Positions 42,074 through 50,955 of a DNA stretch of 64,000 bases are shown here, piece after piece. The stretch lies in the NCBI GenBank assembly GCA_047974805.1, contig JBKECS010000011.1:52980-116979 (forward strand), written 5' to 3'. How positions within the stretch are numbered: the first letter of the stretch is position 1; each line of letters starts with the position of its first letter. The stretch comes from JAJXUB01 sp047974805. GTDB lineage: Bacteria; Actinomycetota; Actinomycetes; Actinomycetales; Dermatophilaceae. The notes under the pieces were generated by a model. It was not told the DNA's origin. It did not search any database and saw nothing but the letters and a program-made list of their open reading frames with translations. Made by a program: the position numbers and the translations under genes.

Positions 42074-43384
42074 ATGCGGATCGACATCGTCACGATCTTC
42101 CCCGACTACCTCGCCCCCCTGAAACTCTCCCTGATCGGCAAGGCACGCCGGGAGGGGCTGCTCGACATTCGGGTGCACGATCTGCGCGCGTCCACCCACG
42201 ACCGGCACCACAGCGTGGACGACGCCCCGTTCGGTGGCGGCGCCGGGATGGTTATGCGACCACAACCGTGGGCGGAGGCGCTAGCGAGGATCACCGGAGG
42301 CCCCACAGAGGCCGATTCGCGGGTGCGCACACAGGGTGCGCCGGGCTCGCCTGACGCACCCGCCGTGCCACACCTGATCGTGCCCGGGCCGGGCGGTACA
42401 CCGTTCACCCAGCAGCTGGCCGGTGCCCTGGCGAAGGAGCCGTGGCTGGCTTTTGCCTGTGGACGCTACGAAGGCATCGACGAACGCGTCTACGAGCACG
42501 CCGCTGCCCGTATGCCGGTCAGCGTGATGTCCCTGGGCGACTATGTCCTCAATGGCGGGGAGGTGGCGGTCCTGGCGATGGTGGAGGCGATCGGGAGGCT
42601 GCTCCCGGGTGTCATCGGCAACGCCGAATCCCTCATAGAGGAATCCCACGAGGACGGGCTTTTGGAATACCCGGTCTATACCCGGCCGGCGGTGTGGGAT
42701 GACCACGGCACCGCGCGGGAGGTCCCGCCGGTATTGCTCTCCGGGGATCACGCCGCCATCGCTGTCTGGCGCCATCAGCAACGGTTGGACCGCACCGCCG
42801 AGCGCCGCCCCGATCTGCTTCCGATCTCGGCAACGATCATGTCGGCGCAGGATTGGCGAGTCGCCCCAGCCGATCCTGCCGATGCCGCCGAGTTGCTCGT
42901 CCTGCAACGCGCCTGCTGGCTGCCGGAGGGACGCGAAGCGGACTCCTGGCAGATCCCGGCGCTTCTCGAGTCGTTGGACGAGGTCGCCGCATCGCTCGTC
43001 GCAGCCAGTGGCTGGACCACGTGGCTGGCCAGGACCCCGACGGCTGGGGACGATCCGGGCCGCCTCGTGGGATCGGTGCGCGCTCGGCGGCGCCCGGGGG
43101 AGGAGCCGACCTGGGAGATCAGCCGCCTCATGCTCGCTCCCGACGTGCAGGACCGCGGCCTGGGCCAGGCACTCCTGCGGCTTGCCGAGAACCAGGCGCC
43201 GCCCGGCATACGGCGCTTTTGCCTGCTCATCGGGGCAGTCAGCGCCCGCCAGCGCTGGATCTACGGCAAGGCGGGATACCGCCGCGCCCCGGGGGAATCG
43301 GGCGGCCCCGGAACACTCGAGCTGACCAAACGCGTCGCGGGCGGGCACACTCCCCCCGCCGGTGCCGACGCCCATGGCCACTGA
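42074..43384 (+). CDS. trmD: tRNA (guanine37-N1)-methyltransferase with C-terminal GNAT domain
   Basis: Residues 1-255 are TrmD: MRIDIVTIFPDYL, GGGAGMVM, the knot region RYEGIDERVYE and SLGDYVLNGGEVA, and LLSGDHAAIAVWR. It makes m1G37 to prevent frameshifting. Residues about 260-425 look like a GNAT acetyltransferase: motif A is LMLAPDVQDRGLGQALL, followed by RWIYGKAGYRRAPGES. At 436 residues it is about 180 longer than TrmD alone. No frame break is seen, so the fusion is real. The start is 3 bp after rimM. Confidence 0.93.
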   Translation: MRIDIVTIFPDYLAPLKLSLIGKARREGLLDIRVHDLRASTHDRHHSVDDAPFGGGAGMVMRPQPWAEALARITGGPTEADSRVRTQGAPGSPDAPAVPHLIVPGPGGTPFTQQLAGALAKEPWLAFACGRYEGIDERVYEHAAARMPVSVMSLGDYVLNGGEVAVLAMVEAIGRLLPGVIGNAESLIEESHEDGLLEYPVYTRPAVWDDHGTAREVPPVLLSGDHAAIAVWRHQQRLDRTAERRPDLLPISATIMSAQDWRVAPADPADAAELLVLQRACWLPEGREADSWQIPALLESLDEVAASLVAASGWTTWLARTPTAGDDPGRLVGSVRARRRPGEEPTWEISRLMLAPDVQDRGLGQALLRLAENQAPPGIRRFCLLIGAVSARQRWIYGKAGYRRAPGESGGPGTLELTKRVAGGHTPPAGADAHGH

Positions 43385-44810
43385 CCCACGAGGCCTGCGA
43401 GCCGACGCCCCTCTGCTCGATGCGTGGCTGGCGTTCCAGGAGAGGCGCCCTACCCCGTTCACCATCCCCGGACACAAACAGCGCACGGACCTCGTCGGGG
43501 ATGTCGTCGCCGGTGACGTGCCCTACTACGGCGGCCTGGACACGATGAAGGTCAGCCGGGGTGCGCTCAGCGATGCCCAGCAGCGGGCCGCGCAGCTCTG
43601 GGGGGCGGATGTCTGCCGGTTCTCCGTCGGCGGGTCCAGCCACGCCAATCAAGGTCTCATGTTGGCCCTAGGTGGCCAGGGGGACCGCGTCCTCGTCGGG
43701 CGCACGCTGCACCGAAGCGTGCTGCTCGGGCTGGTGCTTGCCGGGCTGACCCCGGTCTGGTTGCCGACCAGGACCGATCCGGTGACCGGTTTCCCGGTGG
43801 GCGTGACCGCGCAGGACGTTGCCGGTGGCTTCGAGGATGCCCCGGAGGCGGTGGCGGTGCTCATCGGCGATCCCAGCTATGTCGGCACCCTCGGCGATGT
43901 CGCCGGCGCGGCGCAGGTGGCGCACGCCCACAACGTGCCGCTGGTGGTCGACGCTGCCTGGGCGGCCCACTTCGGGTTCCATCCGGACCTGCCCGCCCAC
44001 GCGCTAGCCTGCGGCGCCGACGCGTTGGCCACCTCGGCCCATAAGACCCTTCCCGCGATCAGCCAGGGCGCCATGGTGTTGGCCAGGACCCAACGGATCG
44101 ACCCGGCCCGCCTTGATGCCGGCATCGAGGCCACCGCCACCACGTCACCAGCTGGCGCCATCCTCGCCAGCATCGATGCTGCCCGCGCCCTGCTGGCGCG
44201 GGACGGCGCCGCCTTGCTCGGGGAAGCGCTCGCCCTGGTGACGTGGGCGCGGGGCCGTCTGGCCGAGGTTCCAGGGCTGATGGTGGCCGGCGGCGCCGCG
44301 TTCGACCCACTCAAGCTCGTCCTGTTGCTGGCGGGAACCGGCGCGGACGGCGTCGCCGTCGAGGCCGACCTCCTCACCGCCGGACTGCCGGTGGAGCATG
44401 CCGACCGGGACACCCTTGTCGCCATGATCACCATGTCGGACGGCAGGGAAGCCGTGACGGTGCTCGTGGACCACCTGATCGGGGCCATTGAGCGGCACCG
44501 GGGTCTGGCCCGCCCGGTCGCGCCGGCCGCGGCCTGGAGCGTGGTCCCGGAACAGGTGTGTTCACCGCGAGAGGCGTTCTTTCGTCGCCATGAGGTGATC
44601 GCCACGTCAGCGTCTGTCGGCCGAGTCAGCGGCGAACTGGTCGCGCCCTACCCTCCCGGAGTCCCGGTGCTCGCGCCGGGGGAGCGGATCACCGCGCAGG
44701 CACTGACCTCCCTCCGGGATGCTGCGGCCCACGGCACCCGGATTGCCTATGCCGCCGACCCCACGCTGGCCACCCTCCGCGTCCTGGGCGAGGCGCCCCA
44801 CACTGGCTAG
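43374..44810 (+). CDS. Orn/Lys/Arg-type decarboxylase family PLP enzyme
   Basis: Fold-type I PLP enzyme of about 478 residues. Hallmarks are FTIPGHKQ, VSRGALSDAQQRAAQLWGAD, VVDAAWAAHFGF and the PLP lysine in TSAHKTLPA near residue 224, with the C-terminal PYPPGVPVLAPGE. It may decarboxylate lysine, arginine or ornithine; which one cannot be told. ATG at 43374 overlaps the trmD end by 11 bp; GTG at 43362 is possible. It lies between trmD and rplS, normally close neighbours. Confidence 0.85.
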   Translation: MATDPRGLRADAPLLDAWLAFQERRPTPFTIPGHKQRTDLVGDVVAGDVPYYGGLDTMKVSRGALSDAQQRAAQLWGADVCRFSVGGSSHANQGLMLALGGQGDRVLVGRTLHRSVLLGLVLAGLTPVWLPTRTDPVTGFPVGVTAQDVAGGFEDAPEAVAVLIGDPSYVGTLGDVAGAAQVAHAHNVPLVVDAAWAAHFGFHPDLPAHALACGADALATSAHKTLPAISQGAMVLARTQRIDPARLDAGIEATATTSPAGAILASIDAARALLARDGAALLGEALALVTWARGRLAEVPGLMVAGGAAFDPLKLVLLLAGTGADGVAVEADLLTAGLPVEHADRDTLVAMITMSDGREAVTVLVDHLIGAIERHRGLARPVAPAAAWSVVPEQVCSPREAFFRRHEVIATSASVGRVSGELVAPYPPGVPVLAPGERITAQALTSLRDAAAHGTRIAYAADPTLATLRVLGEAPHTG

Positions 44811-44818
44811 CCCGTGGG

Positions 44819-45586
44819 TCATCCGGGCGGCAGGGAAGCGCGCAGGGCCACCGGCATCATCAACGATCGGGCCACGAAGCGTTCCTGCACCACGGCGGTG
44901 ACCGTCTGCGTCGCCATGATGCCGAACAGCACGAGCACCTGGGCGGCGCCAGCCTGGACCGGGCTACCGCCACCCAGCAGCACCCCGATAAAGGCCCCGG
45001 GTAGGGTCACCATTCCGGCCGTGCGCACCTGATCCAGACCGGGAATGAGTGCTTCCGGCACGTAGGGGTGGACGACCAGGGACAAGGCCGCGGGACGGGT
45101 CAACCCGATGGACAGGGCCGCCTCCACCTCGTCGCGCTCGGCGTCAATGGCCTGAAACACGCGGCGGCCAACGAGGGTATGCGCGGTCATCGCGTTCCCG
45201 ATGAGGATTCCCGCGACCGGGATGATCGAGATGCCCGCGAACGGCACGGTGCCGGTACCGAAGACGACGAGCAGCACCGGGGTCAGCCCGGCAGCCATGG
45301 CCGCCGCGGCATACGGCCAGCTGCGCCGAGCCCCCACGCGTGCCGAGGTGGTGTAGACGGCGACGGCGAACATCACCGCGACTAACGCGCAGGAGGCCCA
45401 AAGCGAGCGGATCACCGCGGTGATGACCAGGGCGGCGGCGCCCAATTGAACGAGGCTGCGGGCCGCGGCGATCGCCGGCCCGGACGGGTTGGGGAACCGG
45501 CCGAACGCATACGCCACGAGGGTGAGCGCCAGCAGCAGGACGAGCGCGAAAGCGATTGGCCACCCCGGGTTGACGCTCACAGGCAT
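44819..45586 (-). CDS. FetB/YbbM-family membrane permease (UPF0014)
   Basis: A 255-residue protein with about seven transmembrane helices. The conserved FetB region is VPFAGISIIPVAGILIGNAM and VRTAGMVTLPGAFIGVLLGG. In E. coli FetB pairs with the ATPase FetA for iron export. No FetA gene is adjacent here. It is convergent with the decarboxylase gene, with an 8-bp gap. The longer ORF start at 45883 crosses the rplS promoter and was rejected; GTG at 45577 is an alternative. Confidence 0.85.
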   Translation of the reverse strand: MPVSVNPGWPIAFALVLLLALTLVAYAFGRFPNPSGPAIAAARSLVQLGAAALVITAVIRSLWASCALVAVMFAVAVYTTSARVGARRSWPYAAAAMAAGLTPVLLVVFGTGTVPFAGISIIPVAGILIGNAMTAHTLVGRRVFQAIDAERDEVEAALSIGLTRPAALSLVVHPYVPEALIPGLDQVRTAGMVTLPGAFIGVLLGGGSPVQAGAAQVLVLFGIMATQTVTAVVQERFVARSLMMPVALRASLPPG

Positions 45587-45617
45587 ACGGTAGGGCGAGA
45601 GGAGGCGACGCGACGAT

Positions 45618-45647
45618 TTCCGGTATGCGGTATCCCTCTGGCAAAAT
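45618..45647 (+). promoter_or_regulatory. Candidate rplS promoter
   Basis: TTCCGG and CAAAAT are 18 bp apart, inside the sequence GATTTCCGG that also begins the rpsB promoter. The leader to the rplS ATG is about 155 nt. It is divergent from the FetB-like gene. Confidence 0.5.
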
Positions 45648-45806
45648 TGGTCCTTGCGCCCCGACGCACACGGTCCCCGCCACAGGGGGAGTGCCCATAG
45701 CCAGGACATCGGACGTGGACATGCGACCGGTCGGGACCACCCCCAACGCGAGATCAGACCGAATATCCGTGGGCGACCTGTGGTGCCAACGAGGAAGCAG
45801 CACATC

Positions 45807-46166
45807 ATGCAGCGGTTCGACGAACTCGACAGCGCCCAACTCAAGGACGGCATCCCGGACTTTCGCCCCGGTGACACCATCAAAGTTCACGTCAAGGTCG
45901 TGGAGGGCAACCGTTCCCGGGTGCAGGTCTTCCAGGGCGTGGTGATTCGACGCCACGGCGGCGGGGTCACCGAGACGTTCACCGTCCGCAAGGTGTCCTT
46001 CGGGGTCGGCGTCAAGCGGACTTTCCCCGTCCACACTCCGATCATCGACAAGATCGAGGTCGTCACCCGCGGTGACGTCCGCCGGGCCAAGCTGTATTAC
46101 CTGCGTGACCTTCGTGGGAAGGCAGCCAAGATCAAAGAGAAGCGCGAGGCCACCCCGGCCAGCTGA
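45807..46166 (+). CDS. rplS: 50S ribosomal protein L19
   Basis: Large-subunit protein at the subunit interface. The 119-residue product has FRPGDTIKVHVKVVEGNRSR, FQGVVIRRHGGGV, ETFTVRKVSFGVGVKRTFP and LYYLRDLRGKAAKIKE, the full L19 fold. ATG at 45807 follows GAGGAAG. The upstream in-frame region is the mRNA leader. Confidence 0.97.
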   Translation: MQRFDELDSAQLKDGIPDFRPGDTIKVHVKVVEGNRSRVQVFQGVVIRRHGGGVTETFTVRKVSFGVGVKRTFPVHTPIIDKIEVVTRGDVRRAKLYYLRDLRGKAAKIKEKREATPAS

Positions 46167-46230
46167 TAGGCCAGGGCCCCCTGACCCGCGGGGCCGGTGA
46201 CGGCCACCGCTCGACTACGCTGGGCGGACG

Positions 46231-46956
46231 ATGCCGAGCGACATCATCGACGAGAATCCGACTACGTCATCGGCCGACCTGGCCCCGGTGGCGGGCTCTC
46301 GTCGTCTCGCTCGGTTGATCTGGCAGGTGGTGGCGGCCGCCGTCATCGTCCTGATCGTCCGGGCGCTGCTGATGGACAGCTTTTATGCCTCGTCCGGCTC
46401 GATGGAGCCGGGCATCGCGCCGGGGGATCGCCTGCTGGTAAGCCGCCTGTACAGCGAGGACGACCTGCACCGCGGTGATCTCATCGTGTTCGACGGCACT
46501 ACCGTGTTCGGTGGGCCGGACCGGTCACCGCCGCAGGCCAGCGGCATCGTCGGCGACGCCCTGCACGGGATCGCCCGTGCGGTGGGCGTAGATCTGGGGG
46601 AGAAGGATTACCTCAAACGCATCGTCGGGATCCCGGGGGACCGGGTGACCTGCTGCACCGCGGCGGGCCGGCTCAGCGTCAACGGGGTCGAGGTCAGCGA
46701 GCCGTACCTGCCCTCGGGCATGGTGGCCAGCCAGTCGCCCTTCGACGTGCGCGTTCCGATGGGCAAGGTCTTTGTCTTGGGGGACAACCGGGCCGACTCG
46801 GCCGACTCCCGGGCCCATTTGGGGGACCCGGGTGGTGGGATGGTTCCCGTCGGTGAGATCCTCGGGGAGGCAACCTTCCGCTATTGGCCGGCCGCACAGG
46901 GTGGCCCGCTCCCGTCGACCGACGTATTCAGCGATATCCCAGAGGCGACTTCGTGA
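46231..46956 (+). CDS. lepB: Signal peptidase I, first copy
   Basis: Membrane serine protease that releases exported proteins. The 241-residue product has one N-terminal transmembrane helix (about 28-47), the catalytic Ser57 (SSGSMEPG) and Lys129 (YLKRIVGIPGD), and the VLGDNRADSADSR box. TACGCT ends 9 bases before the ATG and may give a nearly leaderless message. It overlaps the second copy by 4 bp; tandem lepB genes here are usual in actinobacteria. Confidence 0.95.
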   Translation: MPSDIIDENPTTSSADLAPVAGSRRLARLIWQVVAAAVIVLIVRALLMDSFYASSGSMEPGIAPGDRLLVSRLYSEDDLHRGDLIVFDGTTVFGGPDRSPPQASGIVGDALHGIARAVGVDLGEKDYLKRIVGIPGDRVTCCTAAGRLSVNGVEVSEPYLPSGMVASQSPFDVRVPMGKVFVLGDNRADSADSRAHLGDPGGGMVPVGEILGEATFRYWPAAQGGPLPSTDVFSDIPEATS

Positions 46957-47762
46957 CCGCACCTTCTCCGGATGAACCCGGCGCCCGGCCTCCATCAGAC
47001 ATGGTGGCTGACCACCGATCAGGGATGGTGGCTGACCCCGAACCGGATCGTCCGGTTCGCCGCTTCTTCGGCAGGTTGTGGGTCACCGTGCGCGAACTCG
47101 TGGTCGTCGTTGTGTTGGCGTTGGGGTTGTCCCTGATCGTCAAGACGTTCCTGGTTCAGGCGTTCTGGATCCCCTCCGGTTCCATGGAGAACACCCTCAT
47201 CGTCAACGACCGGGTCCTGGTCAGCAAACTCACTCCGAACCCGGTCGATCTCAAGCGTGGGGACATCGTCGTCTTCTCCGACCCCGATCACTGGCTGGCG
47301 CCGATGCCGCGCGGCGACCACGGGGCCATCCTCAACGGCCTTCGCGACCTGCTGACCTTTGTTGGCTTGGTTCCCAGCGCGTCCGATGACCATCTGATCA
47401 AACGGGTCATCGGTATGCCGGGCGATCATGTGGTCTGCTGCGACGACCAGCATCGGTTGAGCATCAACGGAACTGCCGTCGATGAGCCGTACGTCCATTC
47501 CGGCGAGAACGCTAGCGACATCGCGTTCGACATCACCGTGCCTGCGGGCAAGGTGTGGGTCATGGGTGATAACCGCGCCAACAGCGAGGACTCCCGTTTC
47601 CACGACTCCGCCGGGACGGGTGCGGATGGCTCGGTGCCAATCGCTGACGTCACCGGGCGGGCATTCGTGACCGTGTGGCCGCTGAATCGGTTCGGCTGGT
47701 TGTCGAACCATGCCGATGCGTATGCCGAGGTGCCTGCGCCTTCGGGTGCTTCGTCCCCCTGA
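46953..47762 (+). CDS. lepB: Signal peptidase I, second copy
   Basis: A 269-residue paralogue of the preceding gene. The transmembrane helix is at about 50-66, Ser77 lies in IPSGSMENT, Lys150 in HLIKRVIGMPGD, and VMGDNRANSEDSR is present. The longer Pro/Asp-rich cytoplasmic N-terminus differs from copy 1. GTG at 46953 overlaps the first copy stop (GTGA). Both copies keep the dyad, so both should be active, perhaps with different substrates. Confidence 0.95.
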   Translation: MTAPSPDEPGARPPSDMVADHRSGMVADPEPDRPVRRFFGRLWVTVRELVVVVVLALGLSLIVKTFLVQAFWIPSGSMENTLIVNDRVLVSKLTPNPVDLKRGDIVVFSDPDHWLAPMPRGDHGAILNGLRDLLTFVGLVPSASDDHLIKRVIGMPGDHVVCCDDQHRLSINGTAVDEPYVHSGENASDIAFDITVPAGKVWVMGDNRANSEDSRFHDSAGTGADGSVPIADVTGRAFVTVWPLNRFGWLSNHADAYAEVPAPSGASSP

Positions 47763-47781
47763 GTAGGGAGGGCAGATAGGC

Positions 47782-48525
47782 ATGCCGAGTGCGACCAGGT
47801 CCACAAAGCCGTCGTTGCGCACCGAACGAGCGCTGCAGCGTCAGGGGTATGCTCTGCTCGCCGGCATGGACGAGGTGGGTCGCGGGGCGTTGGCCGGTCC
47901 GGTGTCCGTGGGTGTTGTGATCATCGACGAGGCCTGCCGCGCCGCCCCGCCGGGGTTACGCGATTCCAAGTTGCTCACCGCCGGAAACCGGGAGCGACTG
48001 GTCCCGCTGGTGCAGCGGTGGGCGGTCGCCCACGCCGTTGGCCACGCCAGCGCGAGCGAGATCGATGAGGTCGGGATTGTCGCGGCTCTGCGCCTGGCCG
48101 GAGTCCGGGCGCTGCGGGAGGTTGCGGATCAGGGAGTCCGGCCGGACCTGGTCATCCTCGACGGCAACCATGACTGGTTGACCGACCCCAACCATGAGGG
48201 ACTGTTCGCCTTCGCTGGGGAGAACAGCCAGGAAAGCACGCCGCCGGTGACGACGATGATCAAGGCCGACCTGCGCTGTTCATCGGTGGCGGCGGCGTCG
48301 GTGCTGGCCAAGGTGGTCCGGGACCGGTTGATGATCGGCCTCAGCGGAGAGTTCCCCGCCTATGGGTGGGGGTTCAACAAGGGGTATGCCGCGCCGGATC
48401 ATCTGGAAGCCCTTCGGGAACATGGGCCGTGCGCGCAGCACCGTCGATCGTGGCATCTACCCGGGGTGGGGAATGATGGGTCGTTGCCGGAGCAGTCGCA
48501 GACGGAAGGAGCCAAGGGCCGATGA
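47782..48525 (+). CDS. rnhB: Ribonuclease HII
   Basis: Removes ribonucleotides from DNA duplexes. The 247-residue protein has the catalytic D30-E31 in AGMDEVGRGALAGPV, the third Asp in VILDGNHDW and the fourth in IKADLRCSSVAAASVLAKV. The C-terminal GWGFNKGYAAPDHLEALREHGP is typical. An acidic tail extends past the fold. It overlaps the DUF2469 gene by 4 bp. Confidence 0.96.
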   Translation: MPSATRSTKPSLRTERALQRQGYALLAGMDEVGRGALAGPVSVGVVIIDEACRAAPPGLRDSKLLTAGNRERLVPLVQRWAVAHAVGHASASEIDEVGIVAALRLAGVRALREVADQGVRPDLVILDGNHDWLTDPNHEGLFAFAGENSQESTPPVTTMIKADLRCSSVAAASVLAKVVRDRLMIGLSGEFPAYGWGFNKGYAAPDHLEALREHGPCAQHRRSWHLPGVGNDGSLPEQSQTEGAKGR

Positions 48526-48839
48526 GCGCCGAGGACCTCGAGAAGTATGAAGCCGAGGCCGAGCTGGCCCTCTATCGCGAGTACCGCGATGTCGTGGGGT
48601 TGTTCAGCCACGTCGTGGAGACCGAGCGCCGCTTTTATTTGTGCAACGCGGTTGATGTCAAGGTCCGCGGCGACGGCGCGGAGGTGTACTTCGACGTGAC
48701 GATGACCGATGCCTGGGTGTGGGACATCTATCGTCCCGCGCGGTTCGCCAAGCACGTGCGCGTGGTGACGTTCAAGGACGTCAACATCGAGGAACTGGCC
48801 AAGTCGGACTTGGAGTTGCCCAAGGGCGACGGTTTCTAG
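48522..48839 (+). CDS. DUF2469 protein
   Basis: A 105-residue, strongly conserved actinobacterial protein of unknown function. It begins with an acidic helix (SAEDLEKYEAEAELALYREY) and contains VVETERRFYLCNAVDV and VWDIYRPARFAKHVRVVTFK. It always sits between rnhB and yraN. ATG overlaps the rnhB stop (ATGA). Confidence 0.92.
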   Translation: MSAEDLEKYEAEAELALYREYRDVVGLFSHVVETERRFYLCNAVDVKVRGDGAEVYFDVTMTDAWVWDIYRPARFAKHVRVVTFKDVNIEELAKSDLELPKGDGF

Positions 48840-48935
48840 GACACCCGGCCATCACGGATCGGTCGCCGGATCTCGACGACTAGTAGTTTCGCGTCGACCG
48901 GTGGTCTTCGCCCGGAACCGCTCGGACTGATCCCG

Positions 48936-48974
48936 TTATCCACAACGGTTATCGGTGCTGTCGCCCTATCCACA
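48936..48974. other. Pair of DnaA-box-like sites
   Basis: TTATCCACA (48936-48944) is a perfect 9-mer DnaA box and CTATCCACA (48966-48974) differs by one base. They share orientation and are 30 bp apart start to start, about three helical turns. They lie in the 182-bp gap before yraN. This is not an origin: there is no dnaA, dnaN or AT-rich unwinding element. Confidence 0.5.
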
Positions 48975-49021
48975 GGCCGCGAGTACGGCTCGCGCAAGGG
49001 CGCCGGCCCCGCCAGCCTTGA

Positions 49022-49417
49022 GTGGTGAACGATCGAGATCGCCACCCTCGGGTCACAGCCGCGGACCGTCAAGCTCTGGGCCGGCGCGGCGAAGCCCTGG
49101 CTGCGGACTTCTTGAGCCAGCACCGCGGGATGACCATCCTCGATCGGAATTGGCACTGCCATCTCGGCGAATTGGACCTGGTCGCCCGAGCTGGGAACAC
49201 GGTGGTGTTCTGCGAGGTCAAGACCCGGCGTGGGGAGGGCTTCGGCGCTCCGGTCGAGGCTGTCGGCGTGGCCAAGCAGCTCAGGTTGCGTCGCCTTGCC
49301 GGCGCTTGGCTGGCGGCCCATGACGAGCGCGCCGATGTGGTCAGGATCGACGTCATCGGGATCGTCTGGCCGGACGGCGGGCGTGCTCGGCTCTCGCACC
49401 TGGTCGGGGTCTGCTGA
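49022..49417 (+). CDS. YraN/UPF0102 nuclease-like protein
   Basis: A 131-residue protein of the restriction-endonuclease fold. Motifs are GRRGEALAADFL, ILDRNWHCHLGELDLVAR and VFCEVKTRRG, where the Glu, Asp and Glu-x-Lys form the nuclease-like site. The biochemical role is unsettled; it is linked to recombination and competence genes comM and dprA next door. GTG at 49022 or 49025 could start it. Confidence 0.92.
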   Translation: MVNDRDRHPRVTAADRQALGRRGEALAADFLSQHRGMTILDRNWHCHLGELDLVARAGNTVVFCEVKTRRGEGFGAPVEAVGVAKQLRLRRLAGAWLAAHDERADVVRIDVIGIVWPDGGRARLSHLVGVC

Positions 49418-50955
49418 TGGCCGGTGCGTTCGGCCGCACGATCAGCGTGGGCCTCACCGGCTTGGTCGGCACCCTGGTCGAGGTGGAGGCTCACGTCGGG
49501 AGCGGCCTGCCCGCCTTCACTATCGGGGGTCTGCCTGACCGGGCGATCGCTCAGGCTCCCGATCGGATCAAAGCAGCCGCCTCCGGTATTGAGACCTCCT
49601 GGTCCCAGACCCGGATTACGGTGAACCTCAGCCCCGCCTCGGTGCCCAAGCACGGCACGGGTTTCGACCTGCCGATCGCCGCCGCCATCCTCATCGCTCG
49701 TGGCCGGCTGCCCGGTCGTGCTGCGCGGTTCGCCCACCTTGGTGAACTCGGCCTGGATGGATCGGTTCGCCCGGTGAGGGGGATTTTGCCGGCCGTCCTT
49801 GCCGCTGCGGGTCACGGCGTCAGAACCATCGTGGTGGCAGCCGCCAATGCTCGCGAGGCCGCCCTGGTGGACGGGGTCACCGTGTACGGGGTCCGGGACC
49901 TGCGCGATCTCGTGGACGGGTATGCCGCGCTCGAGCGTGACGCCCCCTGGCCCGCCCATGCCCACGCGGCTGACCCCATCGAATCCGAACGTCCCCGGGG
50001 TGGCGACCTGCGGGACGTGGCTGGCCAAAGCGAAGCCCGGCTGGCCCTGGAATTGGCTGCGGGCGGAGGTCACCACCTCATGCTCACCGGACCTCCCGGG
50101 GCTGGAAAGACCATGTTGGCCGAGCGCCTGGTCACCATCCTGCCGCCGTTGACCCGGGAGGAGGCGTTGGAAGTCCAAGCCATCGCCTCGGTGCACGATA
50201 TGCCTGGCCGGGTTACTGACCTGCCACGTCGCCCACCCTTCGTCGCGCCGCACCACAGCGCCAGCCAGGCCGCCCTTCTTGGCGGCGGCACCTCGACGAT
50301 CCGGCCCGGTGAGGTCAGCCGGGCCCACCGGGGCGTGCTCTTCCTCGACGAAGCCGGCGAGTTCCGACCAAGCGTGCTACAGGGCCTGCGTCAACCGCTG
50401 GAAAGTGGACAGGTCGTTGTCGGTCGGGCCATGGGCAGCGTGGCATACCCGGCCGCCTTTCAGTTGGTGTTAGCGACCAACCCGTGCCCGTGCGGCCGGT
50501 ACGGCGGCACGGGGAACGCGTGCACGTGCTCCTCCCTTCAGCTGCGTCGCTACGCGTCGCGGTTGTCCGGGCCACTGTTGGATCGCGTGGACATCCAGCT
50601 GCGAGTGGAGCCGGTCGGTCGAGCCGATCTGGTGGGCGAGGAGCCGGAATCGAGTTCTCAGGTCGCTATCCGGGTGGGACAGTCTCGACAGCGTCAACTG
50701 GAGCGATGGGGCCCGATCGGTTTTCGGCTCAATGCGCAGGTTCCCGGTCGGGTGCTCAGAGAGCAGCGCTGGCGCCCGCCTGCTGCCGCGGTCAGCGACC
50801 TGAACCGTGCCCTGGACCATGGCCAGCTGACCTTGCGTGGGTACGACCGCGTGATGCGCCTGGCGTGGTCCATTGCCGACCGTCAGGGCCACACCGTGCC
50901 GGGGCGAGACGACCTGGGCACAGCGTTGATGATGAGACTGGAGCAGGCAGCATGA
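49417..50955 (+). CDS. comM: ComM/YifB-family Mg-chelatase-like AAA+ ATPase
   Basis: Helicase-like AAA+ protein that promotes branch migration in natural transformation. The 512-residue product has an N-terminal Lon-like domain (GLPAFTIGGLPD, GTGFDLPIAAAILIA), Walker A GPPGAGKT near residue 225, Walker B GVLFLDEAGEF, and a zinc motif (CPCGRYGGTGNACTCS). ATG overlaps the yraN stop by one base and the gene overlaps dprA by 4 bp. Confidence 0.95.
   Translation: MAGAFGRTISVGLTGLVGTLVEVEAHVGSGLPAFTIGGLPDRAIAQAPDRIKAAASGIETSWSQTRITVNLSPASVPKHGTGFDLPIAAAILIARGRLPGRAARFAHLGELGLDGSVRPVRGILPAVLAAAGHGVRTIVVAAANAREAALVDGVTVYGVRDLRDLVDGYAALERDAPWPAHAHAADPIESERPRGGDLRDVAGQSEARLALELAAGGGHHLMLTGPPGAGKTMLAERLVTILPPLTREEALEVQAIASVHDMPGRVTDLPRRPPFVAPHHSASQAALLGGGTSTIRPGEVSRAHRGVLFLDEAGEFRPSVLQGLRQPLESGQVVVGRAMGSVAYPAAFQLVLATNPCPCGRYGGTGNACTCSSLQLRRYASRLSGPLLDRVDIQLRVEPVGRADLVGEEPESSSQVAIRVGQSRQRQLERWGPIGFRLNAQVPGRVLREQRWRPPAAAVSDLNRALDHGQLTLRGYDRVMRLAWSIADRQGHTVPGRDDLGTALMMRLEQAA

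Noticed and set aside
45144..46034. Minus-strand ORF across the rplS promoter
   Set aside because: It overlaps rplS and its promoter and matches nothing; FetB similarity is in another frame ending at 45586.
48936..48974. Replication origin
   Set aside because: Only two DnaA-like boxes are present, without dnaA, dnaN, rpmH or an AT-rich unwinding region.
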